Shown here piece after piece: positions 1 through 7,736 of a stretch of DNA of 64,000 bases. The notes under the pieces are model-generated. The model made no database searches and was not told the DNA's origin. It saw only the letters and a program-made list of their open reading frames with translations. Positions within the stretch are counted from its first letter, which is position 1. Each line of letters starts with the position of its first letter. The stretch is from assembly GCF_014850975.1 (NCBI RefSeq), contig NZ_JACXST010000001.1:124001-188000 (forward strand), in the 5' to 3' direction. The stretch comes from Methylomonas fluvii. Lineage in GTDB: Bacteria; Pseudomonadota; Gammaproteobacteria; Methylococcales; Methylomonadaceae. The position numbers were made by a program, and so were the translations under genes.

Positions 1-2
1 GC

Positions 3-461
3 GACGTCAAAGGCCCGGCCGGTCATGCTTTTGCCAATCTGATGGGCCAGACCGCAGGCCACACGCGCATGTTTGCGATCCGCGCCACTAACCAACAAGT
101 GCGCCCGGCCACCATCATGGTGCCGAAAGTCACGATCAAATCCTCGGCTTACGTTAACTTGTTGGGCGGCCCGGTACAGTCCGCGGTAGCCGATGCGGTG
201 ATCGATAGTGTTGCCGACGGCGTTATTCCGCGCCTGCAAGCCAACGAGTTGTGCATCATCGCCATGATCTGGATAGACCCCTCCTGCGCGGAAAACCCGG
301 AGCTGGACCGCAAAGATTTGTACCGCACCAACTACGAAGCGATGAAGCTGGCAATTTCCCGAGCCATGAGCAACTCGCCGAGCATCGACGAATTGATCGC
401 CAACCGCCACAAAATCTTCCACGAAATGTACGACCCAGAGACTGGCGAATCGCAGTGGTAG
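3..461 (+). CDS. Formaldehyde-activating enzyme (Fae) family protein, 3' part
   Basis: The gene enters from outside the window; the frame is open from base 3 and stops at 461, giving about 152 C-terminal residues. Family features visible are the VPKVTIK stretch, the following GGPVQSAVADAVIDSVADG helix, a NYEAMKLAISRAM helix and a charged C-terminus. Fae condenses formaldehyde with tetrahydromethanopterin in the cytoplasm of methylotrophs. This copy diverges from the classic enzyme (IIAMIWIDPSC segment), so it may be one of the Fae paralogues of unproven activity that methylotrophs often carry. The active-site region near the N-terminus is outside the window, so catalytic competence cannot be judged. 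Family assignment is firm; exact function is not. Confidence 0.85.
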   Translation, partial: DVKGPAGHAFANLMGQTAGHTRMFAIRATNQQVRPATIMVPKVTIKSSAYVNLLGGPVQSAVADAVIDSVADGVIPRLQANELCIIAMIWIDPSCAENPELDRKDLYRTNYEAMKLAISRAMSNSPSIDELIANRHKIFHEMYDPETGESQW

Positions 462-477
462 GATTATAAAGCAAACC

Positions 478-507
478 GTCAGGGAGCCGCGATAGCGGCA
501 ACCTGAC
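478..507 (+). terminator. Hairpin after the Fae-like gene
   Basis: Sixteen bases after the stop, GTCAGG (478-483) pairs with CCTGAC (502-507), and inside it GCCGC pairs with GCGGC around a short loop. There is no strong T-run after the stem, so this is a terminator-like or stabilising hairpin, not a clear intrinsic terminator. Confidence 0.45.
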
Positions 508-810
508 TTACTGCTTGACCCGCCATAAAGCGTATTGTCTGAGCATCACCAGATTCAAAGGCAAATCAGCCCACTCTGCAGCCTAATCCCTTTGCCACCT
601 CCAGCAAGCAGTGTTATTATCCCCGCGCCGTATCCGCCCGCACCGCAGCGAGCGATTCGCGTCAACGGGGACGCAATAGGCTGGTTTTCAAGGTTATACG
701 TTCGTCCTCCGCTTTGTTAAAATCCGCCGTTTTTTTGCCCTCGCGGCCAACCCAGTTTGCTAGGGTGTAATATCAATGCCGCTTGTTCCAATTCCGCAGA
801 GTTTGACTAC
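508..810. other. Intergenic region upstream of hisC
   Basis: No convincing gene is seen in these 303 bases. A 61-codon open frame at 535-720 has no ribosome site and no recognisable protein. A T-run follows GCCG near 727-738. The promoter of hisC presumably lies here, but no clear -35/-10 pair can be named. Confidence 0.5.
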
Positions 811-1890
811 ATGCCAACCCAACCGCTCGAAACGCTGTTCCGCTCCGAAGTCTTGTCCATGTCGGCCTACCATGTCGCCGATGCCAGCAACTTCATCAAA
901 CTCGATGCCATGGAAAATCCTTATAGCTGGCCGGAAGACATTCAAGCACGCTGGTTGGAATCACTGAAAACCTGCCCGATCAACCGCTACCCGGACCCGG
1001 AAGCCAAGACCCTGGCGGTCGCATTGCGCCGAGCTAACGGCATTCCGGAGCAAGCCGCCTTGCTGCTCGGCAACGGCTCAGACGAAATCATTCAAATATT
1101 ACTAATGGCTTTAAGCGCCGATGCCGCTGTGTTGGCACCGGAACCCGGTTTTGTGATGTACAAGCAAGTGGCACAAAGCCTGGGCCTGCGTTACCTTGGC
1201 GTGCCATTGCTGGCAGACAGTTTTGAACTGGACATGCCGGCCATGCGCGCAGCGATTGCCGAATCACGACCTGCCCTGATTTTTATCGCCTATCCCAACA
1301 ATCCCACCGGCAACTTATTCGATGCCGACGCCATCAAGGAAATACTTAGCCTAGCCCCCGGCTTGGTAGTGGTTGACGAAGCGTATGCGCCGTTTGCCGA
1401 CGCCAGTTTTATCGGCGAGATGGGAGATTATCCTAATTTACTGGTGATGCGTACCGTTTCCAAGTTGGGGCTGGCCGGCTTACGCCTGGGATTTCTGGCC
1501 GGCAATTCGGCAATTGTGGAGCAGTTGCATAAAGTCCGCTTACCTTACAACATCAATAGCCTGACCCAAATCACGGTGGGCTTTGCGTTGGATCATGGCG
1601 AGTTTCTGCTAGAACAAACCCAAACGCTGCGAGAAGAGCGCGCTTTAGTTTTTCAAGCCTTAGACGAGACACCCGGCGTTCGCGCCTACTCTAGCGCCGC
1701 TAACTTCATTTTGTTCCGCACCCTCAACAAAGCCGCAGACGACGTATTTGCCTCTTTGAAATCGCAAGGCGTGTTGATCAAGAATCTGTCCCCACAAGGC
1801 GGGCTGTTACACAATTGCCTGCGCGTCACCATCGGGAAACCGGAAGAAAATCAAGCCTTTTTAAGCGCGTTGGCAGTTGCTTTAAAGTGA
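811..1890 (+). CDS. hisC: Histidinol-phosphate aminotransferase HisC
   Basis: PLP enzyme of fold type I that converts imidazole-acetol phosphate to histidinol phosphate with glutamate as amino donor. Visible features are the substrate-side LDAMENPYSWP segment near the start, LLGNGSDEIIQ (PLP phosphate cradle), FIAYPNNPTGN, VVVDEAYAPFA, and the Schiff-base lysine in the VSKLGLAGLRLG motif. The C-terminal small domain ends near LRVTIGKPEEN. The frame is open from 757, but ATG 811 gives the normal length (359 aa); ATG 859 is an alternative. It is unlinked to the main his cluster at 49-52.5 kb, where no hisC is present, so this copy probably serves that pathway. Confidence 0.93.
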   Translation: MPTQPLETLFRSEVLSMSAYHVADASNFIKLDAMENPYSWPEDIQARWLESLKTCPINRYPDPEAKTLAVALRRANGIPEQAALLLGNGSDEIIQILLMALSADAAVLAPEPGFVMYKQVAQSLGLRYLGVPLLADSFELDMPAMRAAIAESRPALIFIAYPNNPTGNLFDADAIKEILSLAPGLVVVDEAYAPFADASFIGEMGDYPNLLVMRTVSKLGLAGLRLGFLAGNSAIVEQLHKVRLPYNINSLTQITVGFALDHGEFLLEQTQTLREERALVFQALDETPGVRAYSSAANFILFRTLNKAADDVFASLKSQGVLIKNLSPQGGLLHNCLRVTIGKPEENQAFLSALAVALK

Positions 1891-1997
1891 TGATTCTCAC
1901 TATCCGCAAAGGCCTGAAACCCTTGAATAGCGCTGTCGCAAGAACAATTTCAATAATCACGGACAGTAGGGTATATTTGCTGAAAATTATAATAATC

Positions 1998-2017
1998 GAT
2001 GTATCGCGATATACATC
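1998..2017. promoter_or_regulatory. Inverted repeat in the petABC leader
   Basis: GATGTA and TACATC flank a TCGCGA core just downstream of an AT-rich TTATAATAAT stretch and 21 bases before the petA ATG. The position fits an operator or leader hairpin for the bc1 operon. No regulator is known from the sequence. Confidence 0.35.
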
Positions 2018-2038
2018 ACATCATCAGGAGTGTTACTT

Positions 2039-2638
2039 ATGAACCACGAAGGCGTCGATCATTCCAAACGCCAGTTTCTGACCTCGGCACTGTCGGTGGT
2101 TGGTGCAGTGGGTGCCGGCTATTTGGCCGTCCCCTTTCTCTCGCAAATGCAGCCCAGCGCCAAAGCCATGGCCGCGGGGGCTCCCGTCGATGTCGATATC
2201 AGCAAGATGGAACCCGGCCAGCTAATTCGTGTAGCTTGGCGCGGCAAGCCGGTGTGGGTCTTGAATCGAACGCCGGAGGTTATATCCACTCTGGCGACGC
2301 TGGACAGCAAACTGGCGGACCCGGTATCCAACGAATCCATGCAGCCGGAGAACAGCAAAAATCCGCTGCGTTCCATTAAACCGGAAATTTTTGTCGCGGT
2401 CGGCCTGTGCACGCATTTAGGCTGCTCGCCCACGTTTCGCCCGGAAATTGCCCCTAACGATTTAGGCCCGGACTGGAAAGGTGGTTTCTTTTGCCCGTGT
2501 CACGGCTCCTGGTTCGATCTGGCCGGTCGTGTGTATCGCGGCGTTCCCGCCCCTACCAATCTTGAAATACCGCCTTATCGATATGAAACAGACAATCTGA
2601 TTGTCGTTGGCGAAGAAAGCGAGGCAAACCCAGCATGA
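2039..2638 (+). CDS. petA: Ubiquinol-cytochrome c reductase, Rieske iron-sulfur subunit
   Basis: Rieske subunit of the bc1 complex, passing electrons from ubiquinol to cytochrome c1. The N-terminus has a Tat-like signal anchor (SKRQFLTS followed by a hydrophobic helix). The [2Fe-2S] ligands are intact: C124-T-H126-L-G-C129 in box 1 and C152-P-C154-H155-G-S in box 2; the two remaining cysteines (129, 154) form the usual disulfide. The start is ATG 2039, eight bases after AGGAG (2026-2030); a GTG at 2030 would overlap that site. The 199-aa product is of normal length. It is first in petABC and its stop overlaps the petB start (ATGA). Confidence 0.97.
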   Translation: MNHEGVDHSKRQFLTSALSVVGAVGAGYLAVPFLSQMQPSAKAMAAGAPVDVDISKMEPGQLIRVAWRGKPVWVLNRTPEVISTLATLDSKLADPVSNESMQPENSKNPLRSIKPEIFVAVGLCTHLGCSPTFRPEIAPNDLGPDWKGGFFCPCHGSWFDLAGRVYRGVPAPTNLEIPPYRYETDNLIVVGEESEANPA

Positions 2639-4032
2639 AGCGAAAAATGAATCAATGCAGCGAATGGCTGCTGGAGCGTTTTCCACTCTCCGATTTGTGG
2701 AATGAACACATGGCGCATTACTACGCGCCCAAAAACTTTAACATCTGGTATTTTTTCGGCTCGTTGGCCCTATTGGTGTTGGTCAATCAGTTCATCACCG
2801 GCATTTTGCTGACCATGAATTACAAGCCGGACGCCAAACTGGCTTTCGATTCGGTCGAATACATCATGCGCGACGTCAACTGGGGTTGGCTGGTGCGTTA
2901 CATGCATTCCACCGGCGCTTCGGCGTTCTTCATCGTCGTCTATCTGCACATGTTCCGCGGCCTGATTTACGGCTCGTTCAAGCAACCGCGCGAACTGATC
3001 TGGATCTTCGGCATGCTGATCTTCGTCTGTTTGATGGCGGAAGCGTTTATGGGATATTTGCTGCCTTGGGGCCAAATGTCTTACTGGGGCGCCCAGGTAA
3101 TTATTTCCTTGTTTAGCGCGATTCCAGTGATCGGCGACGAGTTATCACTGTGGGTGCGTGGCGACTATGTGGTGTCCGACGCCACGCTGAACCGCTTCTT
3201 CGCGTTTCACGTCATCGCTGTGCCGCTGGTATTGTTGATCCTGGTATTCCTGCATATCGTAGCGCTGCACGAAGTGGGTTCCAACAACCCTGACGGCGTT
3301 GAAATCAAGCTGTCAAAAGATCCTTGGGGACATCCGGTCGACGGCATTCCCTTCCACCCTTACTATACCGTCAAGGACATCGTCGGTGTCGGCGTGTTCA
3401 TGTTCTTCTTCGCCACGGTGATTTTCTACATGCCTGAATTGGGCGGCTACTTTCTGGAGCACGCCAATTTTATCCCGGCTGATCCCTTGAAAACCCCGGA
3501 ACATATCGCCCCGGTCTGGTATTTCACCCCGTTCTACGCCATTCTGCGCGCGGTACCGGATAAATTTGCCGGCGTGATTGCGATGGGCGGCGCGATTGTG
3601 GTGCTGTTCATGCTGCCTTGGCTGGATCGCAGCCCGGTCAAATCCATTCGTTACCGTGGCGGCATCTTCAAAAAAGCCGTGGCATTGTTTGTAGTCGCGT
3701 TTATCGGTTTGGGTTATTTGGGAACTCAGCCTGCTACGCCAGGTGCCACCACGGTTGCTCGGGTATTGACTGCAGTTTACTTCGGATTTTTCCTGTTGAT
3801 GCCTTTGTATACCCGTTGGGAAAAAACCAAACCGGTACCGAATCGCCTGACCGACCAGCCGAGCCTGGAAGATCGCATTCCCGCTCTGCTGGCCTTAGTC
3901 GATGAAGTCGTTGAGGTACAGCAAGTTCCTGACAATATCGGCGGTACTATCGCCAAGAAAAGGCCGAACTGGTCCGGCATCTCAGCCGTACTGATTCGTT
4001 TTGCAAAAAACCTGAAAAAGAGCCTGGATTAA
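2635..4032 (+). CDS. petB: Ubiquinol-cytochrome c reductase, cytochrome b
   Basis: Integral-membrane cytochrome b of the bc1 complex, carrying haems bL and bH and the Qo/Qi quinone sites. Haem ligands are H91 and H105 in helix B, and the pair in FFAFH...FLHIVALHEVG in helix D, spaced 15 residues. At the Qo site the usual PEWY glutamate is replaced: the motif reads P293-V-W-Y296. At 465 aa the protein is longer than mitochondrial cytochrome b, with extra C-terminal membrane helices and a basic cytoplasmic tail, as in many beta/gammaproteobacteria. Its start overlaps the petA stop by four bases and petC follows after three bases. Confidence 0.97.
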   Translation: MKRKMNQCSEWLLERFPLSDLWNEHMAHYYAPKNFNIWYFFGSLALLVLVNQFITGILLTMNYKPDAKLAFDSVEYIMRDVNWGWLVRYMHSTGASAFFIVVYLHMFRGLIYGSFKQPRELIWIFGMLIFVCLMAEAFMGYLLPWGQMSYWGAQVIISLFSAIPVIGDELSLWVRGDYVVSDATLNRFFAFHVIAVPLVLLILVFLHIVALHEVGSNNPDGVEIKLSKDPWGHPVDGIPFHPYYTVKDIVGVGVFMFFFATVIFYMPELGGYFLEHANFIPADPLKTPEHIAPVWYFTPFYAILRAVPDKFAGVIAMGGAIVVLFMLPWLDRSPVKSIRYRGGIFKKAVALFVVAFIGLGYLGTQPATPGATTVARVLTAVYFGFFLLMPLYTRWEKTKPVPNRLTDQPSLEDRIPALLALVDEVVEVQQVPDNIGGTIAKKRPNWSGISAVLIRFAKNLKKSLD

Positions 4033-4035
4033 GCC

Positions 4036-4758
4036 ATGAAAAAGATACTCTACACTCTTTTGTTTTTGCTGCCTTTCAACGTGCTGGCCAGCAGCGGCGT
4101 CAAGTTGGATAGCGCCGACATCGACCTAACCGATACGATGGCTATGGAACGCGGCGCGAAATATTACGTTACCTATTGCTTGGGCTGCCATTCGGCAAAA
4201 CACATCCGCTATAAACGTATCGCGATAGATTTGAAACTGGATGAAACTGAAGTGCTGAAAGTGGTGGCGCCTTTCGGGGCCGGCATTTACGATCAGATGC
4301 ATTCGGCGATGAACGCGCACGACGCGGAAAAATGGTTTGGCACCACGCCGCCGGATTTATCGCTGATTGCCCGTTCGCGCGGCGCCGACTGGTTGTACAC
4401 CTATCTGCGCAGCTTCTATGCCGAGCCGGGAAAAGCACCTTTAGGCGTTAACAATGTCGTGTTCCCTGATGTCGGCATGCCCAACGTGTTCTGGCAACTG
4501 CAAGGTACGCAGTCGGCGATTACGCAGAAAATTGACGGCCATGACGTTATTACCGGTCTGAAACTGGAACAACCCGGTCAAATGACACCCAAGGAATTCG
4601 ACAAAATGGTCAACGACCTGGTCAATTTCCTGGTTTACGTTGGCGAACCGGTACAATTGGAAAGACAACAAATGGGTAAATACGTGCTGTTCTTTATCCT
4701 GATGTTTATCGCTCTGGCTTATCTGCTGAAAAAAGAGTACTGGAAAGACGTACACTAA
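4036..4758 (+). CDS. petC: Ubiquinol-cytochrome c reductase, cytochrome c1
   Basis: Membrane-anchored periplasmic c-type cytochrome that accepts electrons from the Rieske centre. It has a cleavable-type signal peptide (residues 1-19, ending VLASS), the haem c site C48-L-G-C51-H52, a DVGMPNVFWQ segment expected to hold the axial methionine, and a single C-terminal anchor helix (YVLFFILMFIALAYLL) with a basic cytoplasmic tail. Last gene of petABC; a strong terminator follows at 4782. Confidence 0.96.
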   Translation: MKKILYTLLFLLPFNVLASSGVKLDSADIDLTDTMAMERGAKYYVTYCLGCHSAKHIRYKRIAIDLKLDETEVLKVVAPFGAGIYDQMHSAMNAHDAEKWFGTTPPDLSLIARSRGADWLYTYLRSFYAEPGKAPLGVNNVVFPDVGMPNVFWQLQGTQSAITQKIDGHDVITGLKLEQPGQMTPKEFDKMVNDLVNFLVYVGEPVQLERQQMGKYVLFFILMFIALAYLLKKEYWKDVH

Positions 4759-4781
4759 TTACAGCTTGAGCTCGTTATATC

Positions 4782-4817
4782 AAACCGGTATCGGCTGAGC
4801 TGATACCGGTTTTTTTA
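4782..4817 (+). terminator. Intrinsic terminator of petABC
   Basis: AAACCGGTATC (4782-4792) pairs perfectly with GATACCGGTTT (4802-4812), and the stem runs into a row of seven T residues. It lies 23 bases after petC. Confidence 0.93.
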
Positions 4818-4942
4818 TGGCCGCGGGTTTAACAAACAATCGATTTGTAAATCCGGTTAAAATCTCGATTAGACTCTCCGTAACGCAATACAGTAAGCTC
4901 GAACACTGGAAACAACTCTATCCTTGACCGTCGAAAGCCAAT

Positions 4943-5503
4943 ATGAAAAAAACTAAGCCAACATCTGAAACAACTGTCTCTGCCACTGAAAAGCCTGCTC
5001 CAGCGAAAGCGACTAAAAAATCCCCTAGCAAATCGGTTGCCGTTAAAACAGCACAAGATACCTCCGCCGCCGCACCGGGCAAAACCCAAGCCAAAGCTAA
5101 ACCCAAAGCAACTAAAACGCCTAAGGCCGTAAAAGCAGCGGCTGAAGCACTGACCGCCCCGGAAAGTATCGAAAAAGCCCCAGAAGCGGCCACCGCTAAA
5201 GCAGCCGCGAAAAAAGCCAATCCAAAGCCCAAAGCCGCCCAAGTAGAGTCTACTGTGCAAGCCGAGCCAAGTGGCACTGCGCCAGTCGAGATTTCCATGC
5301 TTGAACGCATAGGTTTAACCGCGGGGGTTATCTGGCATCATTTGGCTGAAAACGGCGCGACACCGGTCGCCAAATTAGTTTATGTACTCCCGGAGGAAGA
5401 GGCCATCATTCAAAGAAGTATCGGTTGGTTAGCCCAAGAGGACAAAATCACGCTGTCGGCCAGAGGCGGTGACCAAGTCGAAACCATCGTGCTGAAGGGC
5501 TAG
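4943..5503 (+). CDS. Histone-H1-like Lys/Ala-rich tail fused to a DUF2582-type winged helix
   Basis: Residues 1 to about 118 form a low-complexity tail built almost only from Lys, Ala, Pro, Thr and Ser (for example KAKPKATKTPKAVKAAAEA), like bacterial H1-like DNA-binding proteins such as AlgP. Residues from about 119 (MLERIGLTAGVIWHHLAENG) to the end form a compact winged-helix domain of the DUF2582 type (WHHLAENGATPVAKL, then RSIGWLAQEDKITL). Together this suggests a nucleoid-associated protein: a flexible cationic tail for DNA plus a folded reader. No signal peptide. It is monocistronic; a GCGGCT/AGCCGC hairpin lies just after the stop. The domain assignments come from sequence character; function is inferred. 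Confidence 0.75.
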   Translation: MKKTKPTSETTVSATEKPAPAKATKKSPSKSVAVKTAQDTSAAAPGKTQAKAKPKATKTPKAVKAAAEALTAPESIEKAPEAATAKAAAKKANPKPKAAQVESTVQAEPSGTAPVEISMLERIGLTAGVIWHHLAENGATPVAKLVYVLPEEEAIIQRSIGWLAQEDKITLSARGGDQVETIVLKG

Positions 5504-5685
5504 CTTTTGCGGCTGAGACAATCGTTCCTCACACGACACTTAGCCGCTTGCTTTGAATATAACAATTGTTGAGGCATAAAGACCTCTCGCTTTAAACGAC
5601 AAGCAACAGACGGTCAATTGCGAGAGCCATCCAAACCTCAGCAATGACCAAATAAGCGCTCTATTAATTATTCGGAGGATGAACC

Positions 5686-5946
5686 ATGAAAAACATTATT
5701 TTGGCAATCGTAGCTTTATTTTTCTTAAGCCAAACGACGTATGCGGCCGACGCAGATTGCGAAGCGAAGGCGACTGAAAAAAAACTGGCTGGCGCCGCCA
5801 AAAATAGCTTTCTTAAAAAATGCGAGAAAGACGCCAAAATCACTGCCGCTAAAGCCAGTTGCGATGCAAAAGCAGCTGAGAAAAATTTGAAAGGCGCGGC
5901 CAAAAACAGCTTCACCAAAAAATGCGTCACTGACGCAAGCAAATAG
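5686..5946 (+). CDS. Secreted PsiF-repeat protein
   Basis: An 86-aa protein with a clear signal peptide (MKNIILAIVALFFLSQTTYA) followed by two tandem PsiF repeats, each with the pattern C-x-A-K-A-x-E-K-x-L-x-G-A-A-K-N-S-F-x-K-K-C. The family is named after the phosphate-starvation-inducible PsiF of E. coli; its role is unknown. The paired cysteines of each repeat suggest disulfides in the periplasm. The start is set by GGAGGATGAACC directly before the ATG. No operon partner is evident. Confidence 0.85.
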   Translation: MKNIILAIVALFFLSQTTYAADADCEAKATEKKLAGAAKNSFLKKCEKDAKITAAKASCDAKAAEKNLKGAAKNSFTKKCVTDASK

Positions 5947-6289
5947 CACTTTCGATAAACACCAATCCTCCGTCCCTAAGAAATGCCAGCAGCGAATTTC
6001 TACTGGGGGTCCCCAAAGTTGCAATCGCTCCGAAAATGCGTTTTTTGCAAAATGACGTGTTTCAGCCCCACTGACATTTACGCGACAGCTATTAACCCCG
6101 CGCCTCAATAAGCTAGCTCCCAAGCCGGGAGCCCAGTTGCTGCACTGGAGCCCCCTCTTCTCGGGAATGGCGGCCTCAGGAAACTTAAGAACCGCGTTAA
6201 ACATAGCGGTTTCGAGAAGCCCGCTTTACGTCACCCAACCTGCAACAGCCCACAAGCAGAAAGTTTTTCCGAGAACTTGAAAATTTTAT
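5947..6289. other. Gene-free region before lexA
   Basis: No coding frame is convincing here. It holds small hairpins (CTCCC/GGGAG near 6117-6131 and CCAGT/ACTGG near 6132-6148) and a CCCCAA-rich patch around 6006-6016, which suggests remnants of an intergenic repeat. The last ~50 bases are AT-rich and contain the upstream part of the lexA promoter. Confidence 0.4.
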
Positions 6290-6341
6290 TTGTTCTGTAT
6301 TTGTTTTCATTGTATGCTTTATCAAAACAAATACAGAACAA
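6290..6341. promoter_or_regulatory. Perfect 18-bp inverted repeat, putative LexA operator/promoter
   Basis: TTGTTCTGTATTTGTTTT (6290-6307) is repeated exactly in inverse orientation at 6324-6341, separated by 16 bases, and ends two bases before the lexA ATG. Within each arm TTTGTT recurs every 11 bases, so the elements sit on one helix face. A possible -35 TTGTTC (6290) and -10 TATGCT (6313) with a 17-base spacer lie within the repeat. LexA normally represses its own gene, so this is the obvious autoregulatory site, but it is not the E. coli CTGT-N8-ACAG box. Confidence 0.65.
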
Positions 6342-6343
6342 CC

Positions 6344-6973
6344 ATGACACTTACCCGTAAACAACAAGAAATTTTCGACTTCCTGCTACAAAACCAGGAG
6401 CTATTCAGTCATCCGCCGACACTGGAAGAATTGTGCGCAGCGATGGGCTTGAAATCACGCGGTTCCTTGCATAGCCAGATTAAGGCGTTAATCGATGCCG
6501 ATTTGATAGAAGCACCGGAACGCAAGCAACGCGGCATCCGCCTGACCGAACATGCCAAATCGCTGCTTAACAAAACCGAAGCATCCGGCATGTTGCCTTT
6601 TGTCGGCACCATAGCTGCCGGCAGACCGATAGAAGCGATCGAAAACATTTCTTATATGGCAGTGCCGGAAGAATTGAAAACCGAGAACCCTTGTTATGTA
6701 CTGAAAGTAAAGGGGGATTCGATGCAGGAAGAAGGCATCTTCGACGGCGACTGGGTCATCATCGAACAACGCAGCCATGCCCGTAACGGCGAAATCGTCG
6801 TGGCATTGGTCGAAAAAGCCGAAGCAACATTGAAATTTATCGAGCAGTACCCACACGAAACCCTGCTAATTCCCGCCAATTCCTCGATGCAGGCCATGCG
6901 TTACCGGCCCGAGCAAGTGGAAATACAAGGGGTATTAGTCGGACAAATGCGTAGCTATACCAACCACCACTAG
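6344..6973 (+). CDS. lexA: LexA repressor/protease
   Basis: SOS transcriptional repressor with self-cleavage activity. The N-terminal winged helix covers residues 1-65 (HTH around 26-47, PTLEELCAAMGLKSRGSLHS). The C-terminal S24 peptidase fold holds the Ala92-Gly93 cleavage bond in VGTIAAGRP, catalytic Ser126 in GDSM and Lys164 in TLKF. Length is 209 aa. The start is ATG 6344 in MTLTRKQQ; upstream in-frame sequence lies inside the operator palindrome. The recognition helix differs from E. coli LexA, consistent with the unusual operator. A 49-aa ORF with a strong ribosome site follows 9 bases later. Confidence 0.96.
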   Translation: MTLTRKQQEIFDFLLQNQELFSHPPTLEELCAAMGLKSRGSLHSQIKALIDADLIEAPERKQRGIRLTEHAKSLLNKTEASGMLPFVGTIAAGRPIEAIENISYMAVPEELKTENPCYVLKVKGDSMQEEGIFDGDWVIIEQRSHARNGEIVVALVEKAEATLKFIEQYPHETLLIPANSSMQAMRYRPEQVEIQGVLVGQMRSYTNHH

Positions 6974-6982
6974 GAGGAGATT

Positions 6983-7132
6983 ATGCTTCATCAATCCGTT
7001 CATATGCGCGATCAAAAAGCCAATCAAACAGCCATGCTGAACAGAGCGGACCGACAGGCCGCCATCAACATGATCGAGGAAATTACGCTGGTAGTGGTGC
7101 TGTGGGGCGTGTTTTTACTGGCTACCGGCTGA
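6983..7132 (+). CDS. 49-aa single-pass membrane microprotein in the lexA transcript
   Basis: ATG 6983 follows a near-perfect ribosome site (TAGGAGGAGA, 6971-6980) placed right at the lexA stop. The product has a charged N-terminal half (MLHQSVHMRDQKANQTAML...) with an amphipathic stretch RADRQAAINMIEE, then one hydrophobic segment (ITLVVVLWGVFLLATG) reaching the C-terminus. I recognise no family. Being directly downstream of lexA behind the same operator, it should be DNA-damage inducible. LexA-linked genes in other bacteria include division inhibitors (sulA in Pseudomonas; short membrane inhibitors such as SidA in Caulobacter), so a similar role is possible but only inferred. Confidence 0.7.
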   Translation: MLHQSVHMRDQKANQTAMLNRADRQAAINMIEEITLVVVLWGVFLLATG

Positions 7133-7180
7133 TGTCCGTAACCATAAGCTGCACGGCATGGTCAGTGGGCATCCGGCACT

Positions 7181-7504
7181 ATGTATAAGCTGAGTTTTTA
7201 TGTGCCGGTGAGCCATGCCGAGCAGCTGAAACAAGCGTTGTTCGAGCAGGGCGCCGGGCGTATCGGCGATTACGACAGTTGTGCCTGGCAAGTGCTGGGA
7301 GAGGGCCAATTCCGACCTCTTGTCGGTAGCGAGCCCTATCTGGGCAGTATCGGTGAAATAGAGCAGGTCGCCGAATATAAGATAGAAATGGTCTGCGCCG
7401 ATGATTTAATTAAAACGGTGGTGCAAACCTTGCTGGCTTGCCATCCTTATCAGCAGCCGGCCTACGAGGTTTATAAGATCCTCAGCATCACAGACTTATC
7501 CTAG
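7181..7504 (+). CDS. NIF3/YqfO N-terminal-like (COG3323) protein
   Basis: A 107-aa CutA-like alpha/beta protein that begins MYKLSFYVPVSHAEQLKQALF and contains GAGRIGDYDSCAW, GEGQFRPL and the terminal HPYQQPAYEVYKI. This is the small stand-alone form of the insert domain found in NIF3/YqfO proteins. The biochemical role is unknown; a regulatory or metal-linked trimer has been proposed for the fold. It may be read from lexA, but a 48-base gap separates it from the microprotein. Confidence 0.75.
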   Translation: MYKLSFYVPVSHAEQLKQALFEQGAGRIGDYDSCAWQVLGEGQFRPLVGSEPYLGSIGEIEQVAEYKIEMVCADDLIKTVVQTLLACHPYQQPAYEVYKILSITDLS

Positions 7505-7736
7505 CCTGTTCAAATCAGTTTTAGGATCTGTGCACACGCTGATTCCATTGGAATTCGAAGCGTATCAAGCGGAACTATCGATTGCCACTCGCTGGCAAAA
7601 TGGCCCATCGTCGGTTTTTATGTCTTGATAGCCCCGTCATTCCCACAACAGGCAATCCAGTTTTTTGAATTTCCCGGCTTCCCGCTTTCGTTGCAACGAC
7701 AAAGCAAGGATTTTTGAGACATTCTTTGGAATTTCC
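7505..7736. other. Intergenic region downstream of pilU
   Basis: Gap between two converging genes. It contains a short piece (CGTCATTCCC near 7635) resembling the intergenic repeat seen again near 40730 and 45385. No gene or clear terminator is seen. Confidence 0.35.

Noticed and set aside
535..720. 61-codon plus-strand frame before hisC
   Set aside because: No ribosome site, no recognisable domain, and unusual composition.
4829..5310. Gly/Phe- and Ala-rich minus-strand frames opposite the H1-like gene
   Set aside because: They are the antisense of a Lys/Ala-rich low-complexity gene, which leaves long stop-free frames on the other strand.
5755..5940. CRISPR-like or tandem DNA repeat
   Set aside because: The similarity is at protein level (two PsiF repeats) within one coding gene; no spacers or identical repeats.
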